From Verrucomicrobiota bacterium (lineage in GTDB: Bacteria > Verrucomicrobiota > Verrucomicrobiia > Limisphaerales > JACRJZ01): a stretch of DNA of 5,828 bases. A program made the position numbers and the translations under genes. Positions 1-5,828 of the stretch are shown piece by piece; the first letter of the stretch is position 1, and each line of letters begins with the position of its first letter. The stretch spans positions 1-5,828 of the forward strand of contig JAKLEJ010000245.1 in NCBI GenBank assembly GCA_022711695.1. Reading direction: 5' to 3'. The notes beneath the pieces are model-generated. The model saw only the letters and a list, made by a program, of their open reading frames with translations. It did no database searches and had not been told where the DNA came from.

Positions 1-3000
1 TTCGACCGCTGGGGGCCGGAAGGCACGCAAACGACCGCGGCTTACGAGCAGATCCGCCGCTGCCTCCAGGTCACGAACCTCAACATCGAGTTCCAGAATC
101 GAGCGCGCGAACTGCTCGACCTGCTGATCAACTCCGAGCAAACCGGGAAGCTCATCGACGAATACGCCGCGCTCATCACCGATGGCGGCCCCGTGCAGCC
201 CGGCTTGGTCGAAGCCGACCGCCGCCGCTGGGACTATAACCCAATCAATCCCGTCCCGCCGCGCGGCGCGGGCGCATTCGGCAACTACTACAAGACCCCC
301 TACCCGGTGCCGGATATGGGCCGCGGACCCTATCCGCAACCGTATAATCGCGTGCTGCCCAGCGCGGATTTCGCCGGCTTTGTCACGTGGATCAAGAACT
401 TCATCCCGACCGACGCGCACGGGGGCGGACGCCTGGCCAACCTCGCGAACGATCCCGCCATCCCGAACACACCGATTCTCGCCTATGTCGGGGCTCCCGA
501 CTACCCGGCGGACGGGCTTGTCTTCGAGACGACTCCGTTTGCTTCGCCGACCCACCGCGGATTTGCGGCCATGCAGTGGCGCCTGGCGGAGGTCTCGTAT
601 CCCGGTTTGCCGAGCCACACCATGGGAACGCCCTATCGTTACGAGATCGAGGACACCTGGACCTCCGGCGAACTGGACCTGTTCGCCGCCCAGGTCACCG
701 TGCCGCCTCCGTTCGTGCGCGAAGGCCGCGCCTATCGGGCGCGCATCCGGTTCAAGGACGACACGGGCCGCTGGAGCCACTGGAGCGCGCCCGTGCAGTT
801 CCGTTGCGGCGCCCCCGGCGTCGCCCGCTTGGCGCAAGCCCTCATCGTCTCCGAGCTGATGTACAACCCGCCCGCGTTCAACGGGGTGAGCGGCGACGAG
901 TTCGAATTCCTCGAACTGAAGAACGTCGGCACGAACACGCTCGATCTGAGCGGTCTGCGCTTTACGGCGGGCATCGGCTTCCTGTTCACGAACGGCGCCA
1001 CGCTCGCCCCGGGCGCGCACTGGCTGTTGGCGCGCAACCCGGAGCAGCTTGCAGCCAAGCACCCCGGCGTAACGGTGCACGGCGTCTACTCCGGGCGCCT
1101 CGATAACGGCGGCGAGACCCTCACGCTCGCCCACCCGGTCGGCGGGACGGTGTTCTCCTTCAGCTATGGCGACTCCGCGCCCTGGCCGGCGGCGTCGGAC
1201 AACCTTGGTTTCTCCCTGGCGGCAGTGGATGCGAGCCGGCCCTTCGACCTGGATAACCCGGCGCATTGGCGCGCGAGCAGCAGCCCGGGCGGGTCACCGG
1301 GCGCGGAGGATCCTCCGAGCGCGATTCCGGCGGTGGTCATCAACGAAATCCTCAGCCACTCCGAGACGGGCGTGGACTTCATCGAGCTGTTTAACCCCAC
1401 GACGACCCCGGTCAACGTCGGCGGCTGGTTCCTCACCGACGACCCGGCGACGCCGCACAAGTTCCGGATTCCGGACGACACCTGGCTGGCGCCGCTGGGA
1501 TACCTGGCATGGGATGAGACCGAGTTTAATTCCACCCCGGGCGCCAGCGGCAGCTTTGCCCTGAACGGACGCGGCGATGACGTTTACCTCTTCTCCGGCG
1601 ATGCCAGGACGAACCTTACCGGTTACAGCCACGGTTTCGCGTTCGGCGCGGCCGCGGACGGGGTGACCTTTGGGCGCTACCAGATCAGCACGGGCGAGGA
1701 GCAGTTCCCCGCGCAGCGCGCCTCGACACGCGGGGCTGCCAACTCCGGTCCACTCGTCGGCCCGGTGGTGATCAACGAGATCCTGTATCACCCGCCCATG
1801 CCGGCCGACGAGTTCGTCGAGTTGAAGAATATCTCGGACCAGACCGTGCCGCTGTACGACGTTTTGAACCCCACCAACGCCTGGCGGTTGAATGGCATCG
1901 GGTTCACCTTCCCGCTGAACACCGAGCTCGGACCGGGGCGGCTCCTGCTGCTGGCGGCTTCGAGCCCCGACACCTTCCGCGCCCGCCACAACGTGCCGGG
2001 GAATGTGGACGTGTTCGGGCCTTACTCCGGCACGCTCCAGGACAGCGGCGAGCGCCTGGAACTTCAGCGCCCCGACCTCCCTGACACGAACGGCGTGGCG
2101 TTTGTGACCGTGGACGAGGTGCGTTACAACGACAAGGCCCCGTGGCCGGCCGGCGCGGCGGATGGCGGCGGCGCTTCGCTGCAGCGGCTGAGCGCGTCCA
2201 GCTACGGCAGCGATCCGGCCAACTGGGCGGCCGCCCACCCGACGCCCGGCGCCGGGTTCATAGGCGGGCTGATGCCGGGCATCCTCGTCCAACCGGTGAG
2301 CCAGGTCGTTTACGGCGGGCAAGAGGCTCAGTTCAGTGTGATTGCCACCGGGGCGCCTCCCTTGACTTACCAATGGCGTTTCAACGGGGCGGCAATCGAC
2401 GGCGCCGTCGAGCCGACGTTGCGCCTGACCAACCTCCAGCCCGCGCACGCCGGCCAATATAGTGTGCTGGTGCTGAATCCGGCCGGCTCGGCTGCCAGCG
2501 CCGTGGCGCTGCTCACCGTCACGCAGCCGCCAAGGATCCTGTCCTCGCCGACCAACCAGTTTGTCAGGCCCGGCGCGAGCGCCGTCTTCCGCGTCACCGC
2601 CGCCGGCCTGGGGCTCCTGCAATACGAATGGCGGCTGAATGGCGTCGCGTTGCCTGGAACCACCGACGCCACGCTCACCGTCACCAACGCCCAGTTCGCC
2701 CATGAAGGGCTTTACACGGTGCGGGTCAGCGACAGCCAGGGGGCGGCGGAAAGCGCGCCCGCCAGGCTGGCGATCCTGGTGGACCCTTTCATTCTCCAGC
2801 AACCGCTCGGCCAGACGGTGGCGGCAGGGGAGACGGTGACTTTGAGCGTCAGCGTCACCAATACGGCGACGCTGCCAGTGGGCTACCGCTGGCGGCGCAA
2901 CGGAGGGAACTTCCCGGGCAACTCCTTCGTGTTAAACGAGCGCGCCTGTTTCATCACCCTGACCAACGCGCAGCCTCAGTACACGAACTACACGGTCGCC

Positions 3001-3444
3001 GTGACCAACGCCGCCCGCCCCAGCGGCTTGATCAGCTCGAATGCGCTCCTTCGCTTCGTCGCCGACAATGACGCCGACGGGTTGCCCGACTCGTGGGAAG
3101 GGTTCTATGGCTTTTCGACCAACAGCCCGGCCAACGCCGGCGAAGACGCTGATGGAGACGGCATGTCGAACGGGCAGGAGTACGTGGCCGGCACGGATCC
3201 GACCGATCCGTCCAGCTACCTGAAAGTGGAAGCGTTGCCCGGCCGGGAGACCGCCGCGGTGGCGTTCGGGGCCGTGTCGAACCGCACTTACACGCTGGAA
3301 TACGCCGACGCGCTGGGCGGCGGCGCCTGGAGCCGCCTGGCCGACCTCCCGGCCCGCGCCACCAACCGCGTCGAGATCGTCCCCGATCCAGGATTTTCCA
3401 CCAACCGTTTCTATCGCGTGCTCACGCCGCGTTTGACACAGTGA
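1..3444 (+). CDS. CotH kinase-like / lamin-tail / Ig-like multidomain exoprotein, 5'-truncated
   Basis: The frame is open from base 1 to the TGA at 3442-3444 (1147 residues in the window), so the gene begins upstream. The GTG at 193 is internal: residues 1-64 ahead of it already read as family sequence. Domains, counting residue 1 at base 1, are as follows. About 1-62 is the helical end of a CotH-kinase-like domain (FQNRARELLDLL, then EQTGKLIDEYA). 157-269 is a beta-rich fibronectin-III-like region with a WRLAEV motif and ending RWSHWSAPVQF. Lamin-tail domains lie at about 281-430, 445-583 and 589-750; the second and third open with VVINEIL and the first with LIVSELMY. Three Ig-like domains lie at about 761-841, 843-926 and 928-1020 (YQWRFNG, YEWRLNG, YRWRRNG). 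DxDxDG calcium-loop motifs sit at 1022-1027 and 1049-1054. A beta tail ends in FYRVLTPR. The protein is probably surface-attached or secreted. CotH proteins are atypical kinases, but the catalytic residues lie outside the window, so activity is not shown. The repeated beta modules suggest binding or adhesion. Confidence 0.88.
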   Translation, partial: FDRWGPEGTQTTAAYEQIRRCLQVTNLNIEFQNRARELLDLLINSEQTGKLIDEYAALITDGGPVQPGLVEADRRRWDYNPINPVPPRGAGAFGNYYKTPYPVPDMGRGPYPQPYNRVLPSADFAGFVTWIKNFIPTDAHGGGRLANLANDPAIPNTPILAYVGAPDYPADGLVFETTPFASPTHRGFAAMQWRLAEVSYPGLPSHTMGTPYRYEIEDTWTSGELDLFAAQVTVPPPFVREGRAYRARIRFKDDTGRWSHWSAPVQFRCGAPGVARLAQALIVSELMYNPPAFNGVSGDEFEFLELKNVGTNTLDLSGLRFTAGIGFLFTNGATLAPGAHWLLARNPEQLAAKHPGVTVHGVYSGRLDNGGETLTLAHPVGGTVFSFSYGDSAPWPAASDNLGFSLAAVDASRPFDLDNPAHWRASSSPGGSPGAEDPPSAIPAVVINEILSHSETGVDFIELFNPTTTPVNVGGWFLTDDPATPHKFRIPDDTWLAPLGYLAWDETEFNSTPGASGSFALNGRGDDVYLFSGDARTNLTGYSHGFAFGAAADGVTFGRYQISTGEEQFPAQRASTRGAANSGPLVGPVVINEILYHPPMPADEFVELKNISDQTVPLYDVLNPTNAWRLNGIGFTFPLNTELGPGRLLLLAASSPDTFRARHNVPGNVDVFGPYSGTLQDSGERLELQRPDLPDTNGVAFVTVDEVRYNDKAPWPAGAADGGGASLQRLSASSYGSDPANWAAAHPTPGAGFIGGLMPGILVQPVSQVVYGGQEAQFSVIATGAPPLTYQWRFNGAAIDGAVEPTLRLTNLQPAHAGQYSVLVLNPAGSAASAVALLTVTQPPRILSSPTNQFVRPGASAVFRVTAAGLGLLQYEWRLNGVALPGTTDATLTVTNAQFAHEGLYTVRVSDSQGAAESAPARLAILVDPFILQQPLGQTVAAGETVTLSVSVTNTATLPVGYRWRRNGGNFPGNSFVLNERACFITLTNAQPQYTNYTVAVTNAARPSGLISSNALLRFVADNDADGLPDSWEGFYGFSTNSPANAGEDADGDGMSNGQEYVAGTDPTDPSSYLKVEALPGRETAAVAFGAVSNRTYTLEYADALGGGAWSRLADLPARATNRVEIVPDPGFSTNRFYRVLTPRLTQ

Positions 3445-3462
3445 CGGGACGAAGACGATTAT
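3433..3462 (+). promoter_or_regulatory. candidate sigma70-type promoter for the two-enzyme operon
   Basis: A perfect TTGACA (3433-3438) is followed after 18 bases by GATTAT (3457-3462), which matches four of six positions of TATAAT. The -35 box lies in the last codons of the preceding gene and the -10 box in the 40-base spacer. The spacer is clearly more AT-rich than its surroundings. Transcription would start near 3469, leaving a leader of only about 16 nt before the ATG at 3485. The order and distance to the start codon are right, but a chance match is possible and the sigma factor preference of the host is unknown. No terminator hairpin is visible in the spacer, so read-through from the upstream gene is also possible. 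Confidence 0.35.
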
Positions 3463-3484
3463 TGCCTTAACGCATTCTTAAACC

Positions 3485-4498
3485 ATGAACGATGCCTCCC
3501 TGACAACACGCCGGCGCTTTCTTCAGGATGCCGCGGTCCTTGCCGCCTCGCCGATCCTGATGTCCGCCGCCACGGCAGCCGCTGCTGCCGACAACCAACC
3601 CCCAAGCTCCAAAGCGAAACGAAGTTCTATGAAGATTGGATTCCACACCGACGCCTTTAACTCCGCCTACTGGTCGTTCGAGAAATGCCTGGAATGGGCA
3701 AAGAAGAACGAGGTGCATTACATCGAGTGCGGCCTCCTTGACGGGGTGAGTTGGATCCACGGCCTGGGCTACCAGCCTCACGTGGCCCTCTACGAGGACC
3801 CCGCGCTGCTCCGTCGCAAGATGGACAAGTATGGCGTGCGGTTCTCCCAAGTGGATGCCGCCTATCCGCTCTCGCAGGAGGACGGCCCGCTCCGCGGGGT
3901 GCCCTACGTGATGAAGTCCATCGCCTGGGCTGCGCAGATCGGCTGCCCGTGTGTGGACACCACCGACGGCCTGCACGCTCCGGAGGGCATCAAGGACAAG
4001 GACGCCATGGCCATGATGAAACGCAGCTACCAGCAGATTCTGAAGGTGGCCGAGGCGCACCAGGTGGTCGTCAACATCGAGCCCCACGGCTATTTCACGA
4101 CCAACCCGGACATGATGGCCGAAATGCAGGCCTTTAGCGACAGCCCCTATCTGCGGATGAACATGGACACCGGCAACACCTACATCGCCGGCCAGGATCC
4201 GGCGCAGTTTCTGAAGAAGTTCATCAAGCGAGTCAGCCATGTGCACGTCAAGGACGTGTCCGAGTCGCTGGCCAAGGCCGTGCGCGGGGGAATGACCGGC
4301 ATCGCGGTGAGCCATTGCTCGCTGGGCGAGGGCGTCAATGCCGGCAACATCAAGCAGTGCCTGGGCCTGCTGCGCGATGCCGGCTACTCGGGCGTGCTAA
4401 GCATGGAATGCGAAGGAGCCAGCGGGCCGATGATCGAGAAGTCGCTCGCCTGGCTGCGCGGGACTTTGAAAGACCTCGGCATCGCCGAAGCAAAGTGA
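3485..4498 (+). CDS. Tat-exported sugar phosphate isomerase/epimerase-like TIM-barrel protein
   Basis: This is a complete 337-residue protein of the xylose isomerase-like TIM-barrel superfamily (AP endonuclease 2 fold). Such enzymes bind a divalent metal and isomerise, epimerise or eliminate sugars and keto-sugars. The N-terminus has a Tat signal: the twin-arginine motif TRRRFLQ at 8-14, a hydrophobic Ala-rich stretch, and a likely cleavage site after the Ala run near residue 35. The catalytic domain starts near M49 (MKIGFHTDAF). The probable metal ligands fit the family pattern: E199 in NIEPHG, D228 in NMDTGN, H254 in HVHVKD, and a Glu of SMECEG (E308 or E310). E81 in YIECG and the GEG at 281-283 are further family-like sites. 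The start at 3485 is preferred over M49 (3629) because only it includes the Tat motif. No Shine-Dalgarno is visible. The next gene starts 11 bases after the stop, so the two are probably co-transcribed. The substrate is unknown, and the name 'sugar phosphate' is the family label only. An exported enzyme more likely acts on unphosphorylated sugars or glycosides. Confidence 0.9.
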   Translation: MNDASLTTRRRFLQDAAVLAASPILMSAATAAAAADNQPPSSKAKRSSMKIGFHTDAFNSAYWSFEKCLEWAKKNEVHYIECGLLDGVSWIHGLGYQPHVALYEDPALLRRKMDKYGVRFSQVDAAYPLSQEDGPLRGVPYVMKSIAWAAQIGCPCVDTTDGLHAPEGIKDKDAMAMMKRSYQQILKVAEAHQVVVNIEPHGYFTTNPDMMAEMQAFSDSPYLRMNMDTGNTYIAGQDPAQFLKKFIKRVSHVHVKDVSESLAKAVRGGMTGIAVSHCSLGEGVNAGNIKQCLGLLRDAGYSGVLSMECEGASGPMIEKSLAWLRGTLKDLGIAEAK

Positions 4499-4509
4499 GA
4501 CTCCCCATC

Positions 4510-5802
4510 ATGCCGACTCGACGTTCATTTCTCCAGACGGTGGCGACGCTCGCCGCGTTTCCTGCCATCGTGCCGGCTTCCGCCCTGGGCGCGGCGGGGC
4601 GGCCCGCGCCCAGCAACCGCGTCAACTGCGCCGTGATCGGCCTGGGCGATCGCGGCAGCCAGCATGCCGGAGCGCTGGCCGGAATGCCGGAGGCCCAAAT
4701 CCTGGCCGTCTGCGATCCCTATCGCCAGAAAGCGGCGGATTGGAAGAAGCGCGTGGAGGACCACTACGCGAAGGCGTCGGGATCCGGCGCCTATGAGGGC
4801 TGCGCCGCCTATCAGGACTTTCGCGAAGCCCTCGCCCGGGCGGACATTGACGCCGTGTTCATCACGGCGCCGGAGAATTGGCACGTCCCGATGAGCCTCG
4901 CCGCGATGCGCGCGGGCAAGGACGTGTACTGCGAAAAAGCCCTGTCGCTGACCGTGGCCGAGGGCCGGGCCGTCTGTGAGGCGGTGCGCCGCCATGGCCG
5001 CGTCTTCCAGGTCGGCACTCAGCAGCGCAGCGAGCGCCGTTTCCGCTTCGCCTGCGAGCTGGCGCGCAACGGTTACCTGGGGACCGTCCACACGGTGAAT
5101 GTGTCTGTGCCCGGCGGGCGCAGCCTGCCGGTCGCCAAGCCCGGGCTGGCCCCGCCAGACCTGGATTACGAGATGTGGCTGGGCCCCGCGCCATGGACGC
5201 CTTACAACGACAGCAAATGCACCTTCAACTGGTATTTCATCTCCGACTACTGCGCCGGCTGGATCCAGTCGTGGGGGGTGCATCACATCGATATCGCCCT
5301 TTGGGGCCAGCCGGCGCTGATGGCCTCGACGTTCGAGATCGAAGGCTCGGCCGCGTTCCCCACCGAGGGCCAGGCCAACACCTCCGTGAGCTGGAAGGTC
5401 GAAGCGCAGCCGGAGAAAGGCCCCAGGCTGGTCTTCACCGACGACAGCAGAGGCCGGCACGGAGTGCGATTCATTGGCGACAAAGGCTGGGTGCATGTGG
5501 TGCGCGGGGGCATTTCGGCGGAGCCGGAGGAACTGCTGGAGGTGAGGCTCAAGAGCGCGGACGAACACCTCTATGAGTCGCGCGACCATGTGGCCAATTT
5601 CCTCGAATGCATGAAGACGCGCCGGGACCCGGTGGCCCCGGTGGAAGCGGGTCACGCGGCCACGACGCTCACGCTCGTGGCCGACATCGCCACCCGCCTC
5701 CAGCGAACGCTGACGTGGAATTGGCGGACCGAACGCTTCGTCAACGATGTCGCCGCCAACGCGCTGCTCAGCCGCGCGCTGCGCAGCCCCTGGAGCCTCT
5801 GA
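4510..5802 (+). CDS. Tat-exported Gfo/Idh/MocA family oxidoreductase
   Basis: This complete 430-residue NAD(P)-dependent dehydrogenase belongs to the glucose-fructose oxidoreductase / inositol dehydrogenase / MocA family, which oxidises a sugar or cyclitol hydroxyl. A Tat signal is present: TRRSFLQ at 3-9, a hydrophobic stretch, and possible cleavage after ASA near residue 25. The Rossmann fold begins with VIGLGDRG (42-49), and D69 in VCDPY ends the second strand. The usual catalytic-lysine site reads CEKALSL (141-147): K143 is kept, but the Pro of the EKP motif is Ala. The usual DxGxHxxD signature reads SWGVHHID (254-261): G256, H258 and D261 are kept and the first Asp is Ser. The C-terminal half has GVRFIGDKGWVHV and ends LRSPWSL, a typical end for this subfamily, so the protein is full length. 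The frame is open back to 4315, but ATG 4510 is chosen because the Tat motif follows directly and the upstream stretch only overlaps the previous gene. It probably acts with that TIM-barrel enzyme on one periplasmic sugar. The substrate and NAD versus NADP preference are not readable. Confidence 0.92.
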   Translation: MPTRRSFLQTVATLAAFPAIVPASALGAAGRPAPSNRVNCAVIGLGDRGSQHAGALAGMPEAQILAVCDPYRQKAADWKKRVEDHYAKASGSGAYEGCAAYQDFREALARADIDAVFITAPENWHVPMSLAAMRAGKDVYCEKALSLTVAEGRAVCEAVRRHGRVFQVGTQQRSERRFRFACELARNGYLGTVHTVNVSVPGGRSLPVAKPGLAPPDLDYEMWLGPAPWTPYNDSKCTFNWYFISDYCAGWIQSWGVHHIDIALWGQPALMASTFEIEGSAAFPTEGQANTSVSWKVEAQPEKGPRLVFTDDSRGRHGVRFIGDKGWVHVVRGGISAEPEELLEVRLKSADEHLYESRDHVANFLECMKTRRDPVAPVEAGHAATTLTLVADIATRLQRTLTWNWRTERFVNDVAANALLSRALRSPWSL

Positions 5803-5816
5803 CCCGCAGCCGATCC

Positions 5817-5828
5817 ATGAAAGCTCTC
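5817..5828 (+). CDS. possible start of the next operon gene (cut by window edge)
   Basis: An ATG at 5817 lies 14 bases after the oxidoreductase stop and is followed by codons for Lys, Ala and Leu up to the right edge. The short spacing, the same strand and the same style of start (no Shine-Dalgarno, ATG after a pyrimidine) resemble the two genes before it. A Met-Lys start is common in signal peptides, but only four codons are present. No function can be assigned, and even its reality rests on context alone. Confidence 0.45.

Noticed and set aside
182..859. A 225-codon + strand open frame overlapping the start of the exoprotein
   Set aside because: Its product is Arg/Ser/Pro-rich with no family features, while the overlapping frame carries the CotH and Fn3-like sequence.
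1294..2802. A 502-codon open frame on the - strand across the lamin-tail/Ig region
   Set aside because: It lies antisense to a clearly recognisable protein. Its product is Arg/Gly/His-rich, low-complexity and without recognisable motifs, as expected from the reverse of a GC-rich gene.
3193..3211. A perfect inverted repeat, ACGGATC / GATCCGT, with a 5-base loop
   Set aside because: It falls inside the exoprotein in codons for the TDPTDPS calcium-loop region. The duplicated Asp-Pro codons explain it, and there is no T-run or intergenic position to suggest a terminator or operator.
3445..3484. A terminator after the exoprotein gene
   Set aside because: No stem-loop followed by a T-run can be drawn in the 40-base spacer.
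3467..4315. A 282-codon open frame on the - strand opposite the TIM-barrel gene
   Set aside because: It is a His/Val/Gly-rich shadow of the convincing + strand gene and has no recognisable motif.
4315..4509. An N-terminal extension of the oxidoreductase back to 4315
   Set aside because: These 65 codons overlap the TIM-barrel gene out of frame and would bury the Tat signal at MPTRRSFLQ, which must be N-terminal.
4525..5655. A 376-codon open frame on the - strand opposite the oxidoreductase
   Set aside because: The + strand codes for a full-length Gfo/Idh/MocA enzyme. The antisense product shows no domain or signal and arises from GC-rich codon bias.

Overview
The window is GC-rich and nearly all coding, with every gene on the + strand: the 3' part of a large exported multidomain protein, then a tight cluster of two complete secreted sugar-enzyme genes and the first codons of a possible third. 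Nothing suggests a phage, plasmid, IS element, CRISPR array or RNA gene. The style points to the Planctomycetota-Verrucomicrobiota group, most likely a Verrucomicrobiota of the Pedosphaera/Limisphaera type. The reasons are a CotH-kinase/lamin-tail/Ig-like/EF-hand exoprotein ending in an 'FYRV' tail domain, Tat-exported Gfo/Idh/MocA oxidoreductases and sugar isomerase-like TIM barrels, and gene starts without a clear Shine-Dalgarno. This assignment comes from recognised family habits; no search was run.

Layout: (1) 1-3444 is a left-truncated gene. It encodes the end of a CotH-kinase-like domain, a fibronectin-III-like region, three lamin-tail domains, three Ig-like domains, a calcium-binding DxDxDG pair and a short C-terminal beta domain. 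(2) 3445-3484 is a short, comparatively AT-rich spacer. Together with the end of gene 1 it holds a plausible sigma70-type promoter. (3) 3485-4498 encodes a Tat-signal TIM-barrel protein of the sugar phosphate isomerase/epimerase (xylose isomerase-like) superfamily. (4) 4510-5802 encodes a Tat-signal Gfo/Idh/MocA NAD(P)-dependent oxidoreductase, starting 11 bases after the previous stop. (5) 5817 to the right edge is an ATG with three further codons, probably the next gene of the same operon.

The two enzymes probably act together outside the cytoplasm. A Gfo/Idh/MocA dehydrogenase oxidises a sugar or glycoside hydroxyl, and a metal-dependent TIM-barrel enzyme isomerises, epimerises or eliminates the keto-sugar. 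That pairing is known from inositol catabolism and from 3-keto-glycoside pathways. The substrate cannot be read from the sequence. The oxidoreductase departs from two classical family motifs (EKA for EKP, and Ser for Asp in DxGxH), which is the most specific oddity here. Overall this is an ordinary chromosomal catabolic/exoprotein region, and I see no convincing undescribed mobile or defence system.
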